Source: Streptococcus pluranimalium (lineage in GTDB: Bacteria > Bacillota > Bacilli > Lactobacillales > Streptococcaceae). Taken from it: a stretch of DNA of 64,000 nt. Shown one piece after another: positions 39,304 through 48,543 of this stretch. The notes below the pieces were generated by a model. The model searched no databases, was not told the origin of the DNA, and saw only the letters and a program-made list of their open reading frames with translations. The stretch is from contig NZ_CP025536.1 of assembly GCF_002953735.1 (NCBI RefSeq), positions 688,001 to 752,000 on the forward strand, written 5' to 3'. The position numbers were made by a program, and so were the translations under genes. Every line of letters begins with the position of its first letter. Within the stretch, counting starts at the first letter, position 1.

Positions 39304-39864
39304 TTGGTCAAACGTATTGGCATTATTGTAGGGAGTATTCGCGAAAAATCGTATTCTAAGTCTTTAGCTAAGGCTATTTCAGGATTTTTTCCGAAAAATA
39401 CAGAGATTAATATGATTCGCATTGATGATCTACCACTTTTCAATCCTGATTTAGACCAAGATGTTAGTCTAAGACCTAGTAGTTACGACAGGTTTAGAAG
39501 GGAAGTGAAGGCGCAGGATGCCTTGATTATCATTAGCCCAGAGTACAATCGCACGATTCCTGCTGCTCTAAAAAATGCTATTGAGGTAGGGTCTCGCCCG
39601 ATGACAGACATTGTTTTTAATGGTAAACCTACTTTGATTGTCACTCAGTCTGCTGGTAGTATGGGTGGTTTTGGGGTTAATCATCATTTGCGCCAGGCTT
39701 TGGTCTTTTTAAATGCTATAGCCATGCCCCAGCCAGAAGTCTATTTATCTGAAATTCATAAGGTGGTTGATAAGGAAGGGAACCTTTTAAGAACAGACAC
39801 AACGACGTTTTTACAACTGGTTGTAACGAATTTCTTAGCTTTTGCTGATCGGTTTATGGATTGA
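39304..39864 (+). CDS. NADPH-dependent FMN reductase family protein
   Basis: 186 residues from TTG, with AAGGAGGAG just upstream. Flavodoxin-like fold: GIIVGSIREKSYSKSLAKAI binds the FMN phosphate, and IIISPEYNRTIPAALKNAI is the family motif near 80. These enzymes reduce quinones, azo dyes or free flavin with NAD(P)H. It could feed reduced flavin to the monooxygenase encoded at 25566, but the genes are distant and this is only a possibility. Confidence 0.88.
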   Translation: MVKRIGIIVGSIREKSYSKSLAKAISGFFPKNTEINMIRIDDLPLFNPDLDQDVSLRPSSYDRFRREVKAQDALIIISPEYNRTIPAALKNAIEVGSRPMTDIVFNGKPTLIVTQSAGSMGGFGVNHHLRQALVFLNAIAMPQPEVYLSEIHKVVDKEGNLLRTDTTTFLQLVVTNFLAFADRFMD

Positions 39865-39913
39865 TATTAGCTTAGGATGCGATAGCACTTTATTTTTTTG
39901 AAAACACAAACGA

Positions 39914-39940
39914 AAATCACTAATTCTGGTGATTTTTTTG
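39914..39940 (+). terminator. intrinsic terminator
   Basis: AAAATCAC pairs with GTGATTTT around TAATTCTG, then T residues. Confidence 0.75.
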
Positions 39941-40002
39941 TTTTTTATAGAACAATAGCATTAAAAATACTCCAAACTATTCCAAAAGATAAAATCATAG
40001 AC

Positions 40003-40031
40003 TTGACGAAATGACCACTTTGTTATATTAT
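40003..40031 (+). promoter_or_regulatory. promoter of opuA operon with operator-like repeat
   Basis: -35 TTGACG (40003-40008), 17-bp spacer, -10 TATTAT (40026-40031). ACCACT and AGTGGT flank the -10 as an inverted repeat, possibly the site of the osmotic regulator (BusR-like) known for such operons. Confidence 0.65.
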
Positions 40032-40096
40032 AGAGTGGTTACTTTGTGACGATACATAAACTGAAAATATATGGTCACTAAAGAAGGGAGACTAAT

Positions 40097-41308
40097 GTGA
40101 CATTACTTGAAGTCAAAAATTTAACCAAAGTCTTTGGTAAAAAACAAAAAGCTGCGCTTGATATGGTCAAGCAAGGTAAATCAAAAACAGATATTTTAGA
40201 AAAAACAGGTGCTACTGTTGGGGTCTATGATGCTAGTTTTGATATCAAAGAAGGAGAAATCTTTGTTATCATGGGGCTTTCAGGATCTGGTAAATCAACA
40301 TTGGTTCGTATGCTTAATCGTTTGATTGAACCATCATCAGGTAGCATTATGCTTGATGGTAAGGATATTTCTAAGATGAATGCAGAAGAACTCCGTAATG
40401 TTCGTCGTCATGATATCAATATGGTTTTCCAAAGTTTCGCCTTATTCCCACACAAGACCATTTTGGAAAATACGGAGTTCGGTCTGGAACTTCGTGGAGT
40501 TCCTAAGGCTGAAAGACAAGAAGCCGCTGAAAAAGCGCTTGATAATGCAGGACTTTTAGCCTTTAAAGATCAATATCCGAACCAATTATCAGGTGGTATG
40601 CAGCAACGTGTTGGTTTAGCGCGTGCCCTTGCAAATAAGCCCAAAATTCTTTTGATGGATGAAGCCTTTTCAGCCCTTGATCCACTGATTCGTCGTGAAA
40701 TGCAGGATGAGCTTTTAGATCTACAAGATGCTAATAAGCAAACCATTATTTTTATCAGTCACGACTTGAATGAAGCTCTTCGTATTGGGGATCGCATTGC
40801 TCTTATGAAAGATGGTCAAATCATGCAAATCGGTACTGGTGAGGAGATTCTTACCAATCCAGCTAATGATTTTGTTCGTGAGTTTGTAGAGGATGTCGAT
40901 AGATCGAAAGTCTTGACGGCACAAAATATCATGATTAAGCCGATAACAACAACCCTTGAGTTGGATGGTCCTCAAGTAGCGCTTATGCGCATGCACACAG
41001 AAGAGGTGTCAATGCTAATGGCAACCAACCGTCGTCGCGAATTGATCGGAGCTGTCACTGCTGATGCCGCTATAGAAGCCCGTAAAAAAGGGTTATCACT
41101 TTCAGAGGTTGTTGATCGTGATGTTTTAACGGTTTCTAAAGATACCATTATTACGGATATCATGCCTCTTATTTATGATTCAACTGCACCAATCGCCGTG
41201 ACCGATGATAATAACAAACTACTTGGTGTTGTCATCCGTGGTCGTGTGATCGAAGCCTTGGCAAATGTTCAAGACGATGCAGAAGTAACAGAAACTGTTG
41301 AGAAATAA
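40097..41308 (+). CDS. opuAA: glycine betaine ABC transporter ATPase with CBS domains
   Basis: 403 residues from GTG behind AAGGGAG. The nucleotide-binding domain has Walker [10 protein letters not shown], signature [15 protein letters not shown] and Walker [13 protein letters not shown]. Two CBS domains fill about 275-395 and in OpuA-type importers sense ionic strength or cyclic di-AMP. It powers uptake of glycine betaine or other compatible solutes under osmotic stress. The permease/binding-protein fusion follows after 18 bp. Confidence 0.95.
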   Translation: MTLLEVKNLTKVFGKKQKAALDMVKQGKSKTDILEKTGATVGVYDASFDIKEGEIFVIMGLSGSGKSTLVRMLNRLIEPSSGSIMLDGKDISKMNAEELRNVRRHDINMVFQSFALFPHKTILENTEFGLELRGVPKAERQEAAEKALDNAGLLAFKDQYPNQLSGGMQQRVGLARALANKPKILLMDEAFSALDPLIRREMQDELLDLQDANKQTIIFISHDLNEALRIGDRIALMKDGQIMQIGTGEEILTNPANDFVREFVEDVDRSKVLTAQNIMIKPITTTLELDGPQVALMRMHTEEVSMLMATNRRRELIGAVTADAAIEARKKGLSLSEVVDRDVLTVSKDTIITDIMPLIYDSTAPIAVTDDNNKLLGVVIRGRVIEALANVQDDAEVTETVEK

Positions 41309-41326
41309 AGAAAGAGGTAATCAATT

Positions 41327-43048
41327 TTGGATATTTTACAAAAAAAATTACCAGTTGCTCAACTGGTAGAAGCATTTACTGAGTGGATTACAAAGACCTT
41401 TTCAGGACTCTTTGATTTCCTACAAATGATTGGGAGTACCATCATGGATTTTGTAACCAATACCTTGGTTTTCATTAATCCGCTCTTATTTATCATTTTA
41501 GCAACACTAGCGGTCTTCTTCTTAGCTAAAAAGAAATGGCCACTCCCAACCTTAACAGCTCTTGGTCTCTTATTTATCTACAACCAAGGACTGTGGGAAC
41601 AGCTCATGAATACCCTAACCTTGGTCATTGTCGCCAGTCTCATTTCGATTGTGATTGGTGTTCCATTAGGGATTTGGATGGCTAAAAACAATACGGTTAA
41701 GAATATTGTTAACCCGATTCTTGACTTTATGCAAACCATGCCAGCCTTCGTTTACTTGATTCCTGCCGTAGCCTTCTTTGGTATTGGGATGGTACCAGGT
41801 GTTTTCGCCTCAGTGATTTTCGCCCTACCACCTACTGTTCGTTTTACCAACTTGGCTATCCGTGAAATTTCAACTGAGTTGATTGAGGCTTCTGATTCAT
41901 TTGGTTCGACACCATCACAAAAACTCTTTAAAGTGGAGTTGCCACTGGCTAAAAATACGATTATGGCAGGGGTTAACCAAACCATGATGTTGGCCCTTTC
42001 AATGGTTGTTACCGGATCAATGATTGGTGCCCCTGGACTTGGACGTGAGGTACTATCAGCCCTTCAAAAAGCAGATATTGGTAACGGTTTTGTATCAGGG
42101 ATTTCCTTGGTAATCCTGGCAATCATTCTTGACCGTGTGACACAAGCTTTCAATGCAAAGTCTGAGGGTGGAAAACCCAAATCATCTATGAACAAGTGGA
42201 TTGGTATCGCAGCCCTAGTTGTTTTCTTAGGAGCAGCTCTTGGACGTGTCTTTATGACGATGAGTAATGGAAATAGTGAGCAAGGGAAATCAGTGACGAT
42301 TTCTTATATGCAGTGGGACACTGAGATTGCTTCCACTAATGTCATTGCAACAGTTTTAAAGGACAAGGGTTATAAAGTAGATATGATACCTCTTGATAAC
42401 GCCGTGATGTGGCAATCTGTAGCTAATGGAGATTCTGATTTTTCTGTTAGCCCATGGTTACCAGTAACCCAGGCTTCCCTTTACAAAAAACATAAAAATC
42501 AACTGGATGATCTTGGCCCTAACCTTAAAGGAACTAAGTTAGGTTTGGTGGTGCCATCTTACATGGATGTTAATAGTATCAACGACCTTTCTGATCAGGC
42601 AGGTAAGACCTTGACAGGTATTGAGCCAGGTGCAGGAATTATGGAAGCTGCTGAAAATGCGCAGAAAGACTATTCAAATCTATCAGATTGGGAATTGACC
42701 AAGGCTTCAACTGGTGCGATGACAACAGCCCTTGATAAGGCGATTAAAAATGAAGAAGAGATCATTGTAACAGGTTGGTCACCACATTGGATGTTTTCAA
42801 AATATGATTTGAAATATCTTGAAGACCCAGAAGGTTCTTTTGGTAAGGAAGAAAATATCAATACGATTGCTCGAAAAGGGTTGAAGGAAGACTTACCAGA
42901 GCTTTATCAAATCATTGATCAGTTTAGTTGGACGACAGAAGATATGCAAGAAGTCATGCTTGATATGAACAAAGGCATGTCGCCTGAAAAAGCAGCTCGT
43001 AAATGGGTAGATGCTAACGAAGATAAAGTCAATGAATGGCTCAAATAA
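41327..43048 (+). CDS. opuABC: glycine betaine ABC transporter permease-substrate-binding fusion
   Basis: 573 residues from TTG behind AAAGAGG. The N-terminal half holds membrane segments and the permease EAA-type region (EASDSFGSTPSQKLFKVELP). A last membrane segment near 290-310 tethers the C-terminal binding domain (about 320-573, with YMQWDTEIAST and TGWSPHWMF, the aromatic betaine cage). The fused layout is that of OpuABC/BusB. Works with the ATPase upstream. Confidence 0.95.
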   Translation: MDILQKKLPVAQLVEAFTEWITKTFSGLFDFLQMIGSTIMDFVTNTLVFINPLLFIILATLAVFFLAKKKWPLPTLTALGLLFIYNQGLWEQLMNTLTLVIVASLISIVIGVPLGIWMAKNNTVKNIVNPILDFMQTMPAFVYLIPAVAFFGIGMVPGVFASVIFALPPTVRFTNLAIREISTELIEASDSFGSTPSQKLFKVELPLAKNTIMAGVNQTMMLALSMVVTGSMIGAPGLGREVLSALQKADIGNGFVSGISLVILAIILDRVTQAFNAKSEGGKPKSSMNKWIGIAALVVFLGAALGRVFMTMSNGNSEQGKSVTISYMQWDTEIASTNVIATVLKDKGYKVDMIPLDNAVMWQSVANGDSDFSVSPWLPVTQASLYKKHKNQLDDLGPNLKGTKLGLVVPSYMDVNSINDLSDQAGKTLTGIEPGAGIMEAAENAQKDYSNLSDWELTKASTGAMTTALDKAIKNEEEIIVTGWSPHWMFSKYDLKYLEDPEGSFGKEENINTIARKGLKEDLPELYQIIDQFSWTTEDMQEVMLDMNKGMSPEKAARKWVDANEDKVNEWLK

Positions 43049-43052
43049 TAAT

Positions 43053-43078
43053 GAAGAAGTCCTTTGGGCTTCTTTTTA
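43053..43078 (+). terminator. intrinsic terminator after opuA
   Basis: GAAGAAGTCC pairs with GGGCTTCTT (one wobble) around TTT, then a T run. Confidence 0.75.
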
Positions 43079-43097
43079 GTTTTTCTTAACTTTAACG

Positions 43098-43106
43098 TGG
43101 TATAAT
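43098..43106 (+). promoter_or_regulatory. extended -10 promoter of relPRS
   Basis: TGGTATAAT, 31 bp before the relP start. Confidence 0.6.
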
Positions 43107-43137
43107 AGCACTTAATCAAGTATAGAAAGAGAATCTT

Positions 43138-43755
43138 ATGTCAATTTATGGCTCCTACGCTCCCTATCTATCTGACATTTTGAATGACTTAACGCAACGC
43201 ATTCAGATAGCTAATCAAGACATGAAAGAAAAAACAGGTTTTAAATTGTATGAACATTTTACAGCTAGAGTCAAATCAGAAGATTCCATGCTTGAAAAAT
43301 TGTCTCGCAAAGGTTATGAGATAGATACTTATTCTGCTTTAAAGCGAGTCAAAGATAGTATTGGACTTAGGATTGTTTGTGGTTTTGTGGATGATATTTA
43401 TAAAACAGTTGATTTCTTACGACAAATGCCAGATGTTACGATAGTGACAGAAAAAGATTATATTCAGGAAGCAAAACCTAATGGCTATCGTTCTTATCAC
43501 CTTATTTTAGAAATAGAAACAAGCTTTCCAGACTGTTTAGGTAATGAGAATGGCAAGTATTTTGTTGAAATTCAACTTAGAACAATTGCCATGGATTCAT
43601 GGGCTAGTTTAGAACATCAGATGAAATACAAACATGATATTACTAATGCTGAAATGATCACCAGAGAGTTAAAACGTTGTGCTGATGAATTGGCTTCCTG
43701 TGATTTAAGTATGCAGACCATACGAAACCTTATTCAAATGGAAATCAAGGATTAA
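43138..43755 (+). CDS. relP: small alarmone synthetase RelP
   Basis: 205 residues, a single RelA/SpoT synthetase domain without hydrolase or regulatory domains. Conserved segments are RVKSEDSMLEKL (about 43), DSIGLRIVC (72), EAKPNGYRSYH (112) and VEIQLRTIAMDSWASLEHQ (142). It makes (p)ppGpp from ATP and GTP/GDP. Operon order relP-relR-relS is known from S. mutans, where the two-component system links alarmone synthesis to oxidative or metabolic stress. A 10-bp gap to the regulator. Confidence 0.92.
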   Translation: MSIYGSYAPYLSDILNDLTQRIQIANQDMKEKTGFKLYEHFTARVKSEDSMLEKLSRKGYEIDTYSALKRVKDSIGLRIVCGFVDDIYKTVDFLRQMPDVTIVTEKDYIQEAKPNGYRSYHLILEIETSFPDCLGNENGKYFVEIQLRTIAMDSWASLEHQMKYKHDITNAEMITRELKRCADELASCDLSMQTIRNLIQMEIKD

Positions 43756-43765
43756 GGAGTTTAAT

Positions 43766-44458
43766 TTGAAAGTTTTATTAGCAGAGGATGAAATGCAAAT
43801 GTCACGCGTTATTAGTGCCGCAATTTCTCATGAAGGATACGACCTTGATGTCGTTCATGATGGACAAGCTGCAGTAGAGATGGCTTTAAAAAATGTTTAT
43901 GATGTTATAATCTTAGATATTATGATGCCAAAGAAGACTGGAATAGAGGCCCTTCAAGAAATTCGCGCGTCAGGAAATGAAAGTCATGCCATCATGTTGA
44001 CTGCTATGGCAGAAGTCGATGATCGTGTGACAGGTCTAGATGCAGGGGCTGATGATTATTTAACAAAACCTTTCTCCTTAAAAGAACTTCTAGCTCGTTT
44101 GCGTTCAATGGAAAGGCGTATCGAAAGTCTATCACCAAATATTATTGAAGTTGGGACTGTTACTTTAAACCTAGGAGAGCAAGAACTTAAAGCGACTAAC
44201 AGTATTCGATTGGCTGGTAAAGAAGCGCGTATGATGGCTTATTTCATGAGGAATAAAGAAAAGAGCCTCAGTGCAGAAAGTCTTTTTGATCATGTTTGGC
44301 CCAAAGAAGAAGGCGAGGACTTAGATAAATCTTACGTCTTTGTCTATATTGCCTATTTGAGACAAAAATTAAAGGCGATTAAGGCAAATCTTGTGATTGA
44401 AGATAATGGAGAAGAACAGTTTATTTTAAAAGAAAGAGAAGGAGCTCCGTATGTTTAG
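43766..44458 (+). CDS. relR: OmpR-family response regulator RelR
   Basis: 230 residues from TTG behind AAGGAG. Receiver domain with phospho-acceptor Asp near 52 (VIILDIMMPKKTG), conserved Thr in MLTA and Lys in TKPF; winged-helix DNA-binding domain from about 130 (LSAESLFDHVW, FVYIAYLRQKL). Part of relPRS; the kinase gene overlaps its end by 8 bp. Target genes are not visible, though autoregulation of the operon is likely. Confidence 0.93.
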   Translation: MKVLLAEDEMQMSRVISAAISHEGYDLDVVHDGQAAVEMALKNVYDVIILDIMMPKKTGIEALQEIRASGNESHAIMLTAMAEVDDRVTGLDAGADDYLTKPFSLKELLARLRSMERRIESLSPNIIEVGTVTLNLGEQELKATNSIRLAGKEARMMAYFMRNKEKSLSAESLFDHVWPKEEGEDLDKSYVFVYIAYLRQKLKAIKANLVIEDNGEEQFILKEREGAPYV

Positions 44459-45686
44459 GCGACTTCGCATTCGTTTTATTTTAATTGCTTCTATCGCTAT
44501 TTCTATCTTAATGGCTGCTGTTTTAGGGATTACAACAACAACACGTTATTTTCAAACACAAAGGGAAATCTCTGCTGTTTTACAAGTACTGTCCGATAAT
44601 AAAGGTACGTTCCCTAGTCCAGACCGGATTCAAGAAAGATTGGGTCGCTCAACAAATCAAGATACTTTGAGCCAATATCGCTTTTTTAGTGCACAAGTTG
44701 GTAAGGATGGTCTGGTTACCAAGTTAGACACTAGTAATATTTCAGAGATATCTGTAACGGATGCTGAAAAATATGCAAAAAAACTAGTGGTAGAAGGTAA
44801 TCAAACAGGGCGTTTTACTGATGATAGAAGATATTATGCCTATCAGTTAACTAAGCTAGCTTCAGGGGCTCAACAGATCATAATTCTTGATGTTTCAATC
44901 ATCTTATCAGATTTTCAAGCAATCATGAATATTTCGATTTGGTTGGGTTTGATTGGTATTATTTTCTTTGTGATGATTGTGAGTGTCTTATCGCAACAGG
45001 CTATTGAACCTTATGTTAGAAATTATGAAAAGCAAAAGCGCTTTATTACCAATGCTGGGCATGAACTAAAGACACCACTAGCTATTATATCTGCCAATAA
45101 TGAACTGGTAGAACTCATGATTGGAGAGTCAGAATGGACCCAAAGCACGGCAGATCAAGTCAGTCGTTTGACAGGATTGATTAATCAAATGGTCACTTTG
45201 GCAAGATTAGAAGAACAAGAAGATATTGTACTTCATGATTTAGATTTTTCAGCCATTACACAAGATGCTGCTGAAGATTTTAAAGGTCTTATCACTAAAG
45301 ACGGGAAAGCATTTGAGATGGCTATCACTCCAAACCTTCATGTCAAAGCAGAAGAAAAGTCACTATTTGAACTAGTGACCATTTTGGTAGATAATGCTAA
45401 TAAATATTGTGATCCAAATGGATGTGTGTCAGTCAGCCTAAAACCAGTTGGAACAGTTTCCAAGAAAGTGAAACTCAGTATTTCCAATACTTATAAAGAC
45501 GGTAAAGATGTTGATTATAGTCGTTTCTTTGAGCGTTTTTACCGTGAAGATGAATCTCATAATAACGACACAAGGTCAGGTTATGGTATCGGATTATCCA
45601 TGGCTGAAAGTATGGTTAAACTCTTTCATGGCAAAATTTCAGCCTCCTATAAAAACGATGAGATTATTTTCACTGTTATTTTGTAA
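44451..45686 (+). CDS. relS: sensor histidine kinase RelS
   Basis: 411 residues. Two membrane segments (about 8-28 and 160-180) enclose an extracytoplasmic sensor of about 130 residues. The H-box FITNAGHELKTPLAI holds the phospho-His near 205; the ATPase domain has LVDNANKYC (N box) and GYGIGLSMAE (G box). It phosphorylates RelR. The signal is unknown. Ends just before the convergent LysR gene, with 3 bp between stops. Confidence 0.93.
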   Translation: MFRRLRIRFILIASIAISILMAAVLGITTTTRYFQTQREISAVLQVLSDNKGTFPSPDRIQERLGRSTNQDTLSQYRFFSAQVGKDGLVTKLDTSNISEISVTDAEKYAKKLVVEGNQTGRFTDDRRYYAYQLTKLASGAQQIIILDVSIILSDFQAIMNISIWLGLIGIIFFVMIVSVLSQQAIEPYVRNYEKQKRFITNAGHELKTPLAIISANNELVELMIGESEWTQSTADQVSRLTGLINQMVTLARLEEQEDIVLHDLDFSAITQDAAEDFKGLITKDGKAFEMAITPNLHVKAEEKSLFELVTILVDNANKYCDPNGCVSVSLKPVGTVSKKVKLSISNTYKDGKDVDYSRFFERFYREDESHNNDTRSGYGIGLSMAESMVKLFHGKISASYKNDEIIFTVIL

Positions 45687-45689
45687 GAA

Positions 45690-46586
45690 TTATAGGACTA
45701 ATTTTAATTCTTTTTGAATAAGTGTTACAAAGGCTTCAACGATATCAGAAGTCTTTTTCTGGTTGGAGATGACATAACCTAGGGTATGGATTGTACTATT
45801 TTCCAAGGGAACAAGCTTGATATGTTCTTTGACAAATCCTGTCACAATACCCAAACCAGAAGCATAGGCTTGGGTTGCTAAAAGCATGTTCATCAAGCTA
45901 CCGCGGTCATTAGCATAGATTACCTTCTGACCGTCCTCGATAGCTAGGGGGTCTTCATCAAAAGTCATTCCAGAGTCATCTTGACTGAAGCGGATTTGAG
46001 GATAGCCTTGCAAGTCAGATATGCTTAATGCTTCCCTATCAGCTAAGGGGTGCTTTTTGCTCAAAAAGATACGTGTCTGAAAATCCCCTAGAGGTATGAA
46101 GGAAAGGTCCTTTTGTTTAAAACGACGCTCTAAACTGGACTGGTTGCTCTCATCCAGATAAATAATCCCCAAGTCACTTTGAAAAGAAGCAACACTATCG
46201 ATGACGGCTTTTGTAGTCGTTTCTATCAACTGGAATTCTTGATAATCCTCAGAAAATAGTTCTGAAATTGTAGCCAGAGGTTGTGATAAAAAGTCATAGT
46301 GGTGACTAGCGACGACAAAATTTTTCTTAAAATCTTCTTGGTAGCGATGTTGAAGAAAGTCCAATTCACCAATAATGCGTTTAGCATATTTAATGAAATC
46401 ATAACCATCATCAGTCAATCGAGCACCAGTATTAGAACGAATGAAAAGTTGGACTCCAAGTTCTTCTTCTAATTGATGGATAGAAGAGGAGAGGTTGGGT
46501 TGGCTAACAAATAAGCGTTTGGCTGCTTCGTTGAAAGAGCCAGCTTCGGCAATAGTAACAACGTAGCGACATTGTTGAAAATTCAT
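45690..46586 (-). CDS. LysR-family transcriptional regulator
   Basis: 298 residues. The ATG at 46586 follows CGGAGGTTCT; an in-frame start at 46616 lacks a site. N-terminal winged helix (FNEAAKRLFVSQPNLSSSI near 20) and a substrate-binding effector domain from about 90. Divergent from the C26 peptidase gene at 46774, the usual layout for a LysR regulator and its target. It resembles CpsY/CysB-like streptococcal regulators, but I cannot pick one. Confidence 0.9.
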   Translation of the reverse strand: MNFQQCRYVVTIAEAGSFNEAAKRLFVSQPNLSSSIHQLEEELGVQLFIRSNTGARLTDDGYDFIKYAKRIIGELDFLQHRYQEDFKKNFVVASHHYDFLSQPLATISELFSEDYQEFQLIETTTKAVIDSVASFQSDLGIIYLDESNQSSLERRFKQKDLSFIPLGDFQTRIFLSKKHPLADREALSISDLQGYPQIRFSQDDSGMTFDEDPLAIEDGQKVIYANDRGSLMNMLLATQAYASGLGIVTGFVKEHIKLVPLENSTIHTLGYVISNQKKTSDIVEAFVTLIQKELKLVL

Positions 46587-46732
46587 AGAACCTCCGAAAT
46601 CATGTGTTGCAACCATTATATCAAAAAGATTAGTAACTATATTTTAAAATTCTGATAGCAAGTTTGAAAGTGTCTATAAGTTTTTCTTATACCTATCTAT
46701 CAAAAATAAAGATTAGGCAGGATAACGGTAGC

Positions 46733-46750
46733 ATGTTAAGATATTAACAT
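46733..46750. promoter_or_regulatory. palindrome in LysR/peptidase intergenic region
   Basis: ATGTTAA-GATA-TTAACAT, a perfect 7-bp inverted repeat 23 bp before the peptidase start. Possible LysR operator. Confidence 0.45.
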
Positions 46751-46773
46751 CAAAAAAAGAGAGGTAACATGTC

Positions 46774-47460
46774 ATGGGGAAACCAATTATCGGCATTACA
46801 AGCACTGAAACCAAGGTATCACCTGACGGTTTGATGATTCATAGCTCGGTGTCTCGTCACTTTGCGCGTGCAGTCATCAAAGCTGGCGGTGTACCAATTC
46901 ATATCCCAGTTTGTAGCCCAGACATGGCAGAATCTTATGTTTCTATGATTGATCATTTGATTTTATCAGGTGGTCAAGATGTGCAACCCTCTCTTTATCA
47001 GCAAGACAATGATAAGGATACCAGTCTTTATTTTCCGGAGAGAGATGATTTTGAATTTGCGCTTGTCCAAGAAGCTATTCGCCAGAAAAAACCGATTATG
47101 GGAGTTTGTCGAGGTATTCAACTTTATAATACAGTTCAAGGTGGTAGTTTGAACCTCGATATCAAGGGTCATCAGCACGAAAATCCTGAAGTTCTGGTTC
47201 ATGGTATCTCAGTTGAAAAAGGCAATGCGCTTCACGATATCTTTGGAAACAAAGGAGATGTCAATTCCTTGCACCATCAAAGCATCAAGGATTTGGCACC
47301 GGGGCTGAACATTTTAGCGCGTGATAGCAAGGACGAAACGATTGAAGCTGTTCAATCTAGAGATAAACGTAGTTTTCTTGGGGTGCAATGGCATCCAGAA
47401 TACCTTTTGGACATCAATCCCAAAAGCCAGTCCCTGTTTAATTATTTTCTTAGTTTATAG
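46774..47460 (+). CDS. glutamine amidotransferase-like peptidase C26 (PuuD-like)
   Basis: 228 residues. Catalytic Cys in GVCRGIQLYN (near 112) and the His/Glu pair in WHPEYLLD (near 207); HHQSIKDLAPGL precedes. These class I amidotransferase-fold enzymes hydrolyse gamma-glutamyl bonds, for example gamma-glutamyl-GABA. AGAGGTAACATGTC precedes the ATG. Divergent from a LysR gene, with a palindrome between them, so probably regulated by it. Substrate uncertain. Confidence 0.88.
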   Translation: MGKPIIGITSTETKVSPDGLMIHSSVSRHFARAVIKAGGVPIHIPVCSPDMAESYVSMIDHLILSGGQDVQPSLYQQDNDKDTSLYFPERDDFEFALVQEAIRQKKPIMGVCRGIQLYNTVQGGSLNLDIKGHQHENPEVLVHGISVEKGNALHDIFGNKGDVNSLHHQSIKDLAPGLNILARDSKDETIEAVQSRDKRSFLGVQWHPEYLLDINPKSQSLFNYFLSL

Positions 47461-47527
47461 TAGGTCACCAGTCACGATAACATAAAATGCTATCGTTCTC
47501 CTTCATTCGACTGGAGCTTACGTTAAC

Positions 47528-47557
47528 ATTCCTATTCAAAACGAATGGGAATTTTTT
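47528..47557 (+). terminator. intrinsic terminator
   Basis: ATTCCTATTC pairs with GAATGGGAAT (one wobble) around AAAAC, followed by TTTTT. Confidence 0.75.
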
Positions 47558-47664
47558 GTTTTGATTGATTAAGCTAAATCAGCTATTCAGACGATTCTAA
47601 GTCGCATTTTCTGAAAAAATAGGGTAAAATAGTTCTGTTACAAAAGGTTAAAAGAAAAGATAAA

Positions 47665-48543
47665 ATGATGAAATCTATAGGAATAGGTAAGTCGCATAGC
47701 AAGATTATTTTGATGGGAGAGCATTCCGTTGTTTATGGCTTCCCAGCTATCGCCTTACCACTAAAAAATATTGAAGTGACCTGCCAGTTGACACCAGCTG
47801 ATCAGCCTCTGAAAATGACAATTGCTGATCCTTTGGTCACAGCGATTTTTGCTGCTTTGGAATATTTGGAAATTCCCCAAGCACAGGTTCAGTATAAGAT
47901 TACCTCTTCTGTCCCTCAACGACGCGGCATGGGATCTTCAGCAGCAGTAGCCATTGCAGCTATTCGATCGGTTTTTGATTATTATGATAAGCCCTTGGAC
48001 AATCAGACCTTGGAAATGCTGGTTAATCAAGCGGAAATCATCGCTCATACCAATCCAAGTGGTCTTGATGCAAAGACTTGTCTTAGTGATGAAGCTATCA
48101 AATTTATTCGTAATATTGGATTCTCAACTTTAGAAGTCGACTTGGATGCATACCTTGTGATTGCGGACACAGGTATTCACGGACATACTAGAGAAGCAGT
48201 TGAAAAAGTAGAGGCGCAGGAAGAAAAGGCTCTTCCCTTACTACATGGTCTTGGTCAGTTGGCAGATGCCTTTGAAGAAGCAATGGCCGATAAAAACCTG
48301 GAGCGCATGGGACAAGCCATGAATCATGCCCATGATTTACTAGATGAACTAGGTGTTTCAAGTTTACAAGCCAATCATTTAGTACAAGTAGCTAGAGACC
48401 ATCAAGCTCTGGGTGCTAAAATGTCTGGTGGTGGTCTCGGTGGCTGTATCATCGCCCTTGTCGAAACAAAAGAAGAAGCTGAGCATGTCGCACAGCAATT
48501 AGAAAAAGAAGGAGCCCTTAACACATGGATCGAAAACCTGTAA
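47665..48543 (+). CDS. mvaK1: mevalonate kinase
   Basis: 292 residues of the GHMP kinase family. KIILMGEHSVVYGFPAIA at the start, the ATP loop PQRRGMGSSAAVA near 90, and KMSGGGLGGCI near 255. It phosphorylates mevalonate to 5-phosphomevalonate, the first committed step of isoprenoid supply in streptococci. First gene of mvaK1-mvaD-mvaK2-GNAT-fni, with overlaps all along, so one translation-coupled operon. It overlaps mvaD by 19 bp. Confidence 0.96.
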   Translation: MMKSIGIGKSHSKIILMGEHSVVYGFPAIALPLKNIEVTCQLTPADQPLKMTIADPLVTAIFAALEYLEIPQAQVQYKITSSVPQRRGMGSSAAVAIAAIRSVFDYYDKPLDNQTLEMLVNQAEIIAHTNPSGLDAKTCLSDEAIKFIRNIGFSTLEVDLDAYLVIADTGIHGHTREAVEKVEAQEEKALPLLHGLGQLADAFEEAMADKNLERMGQAMNHAHDLLDELGVSSLQANHLVQVARDHQALGAKMSGGGLGGCIIALVETKEEAEHVAQQLEKEGALNTWIENL

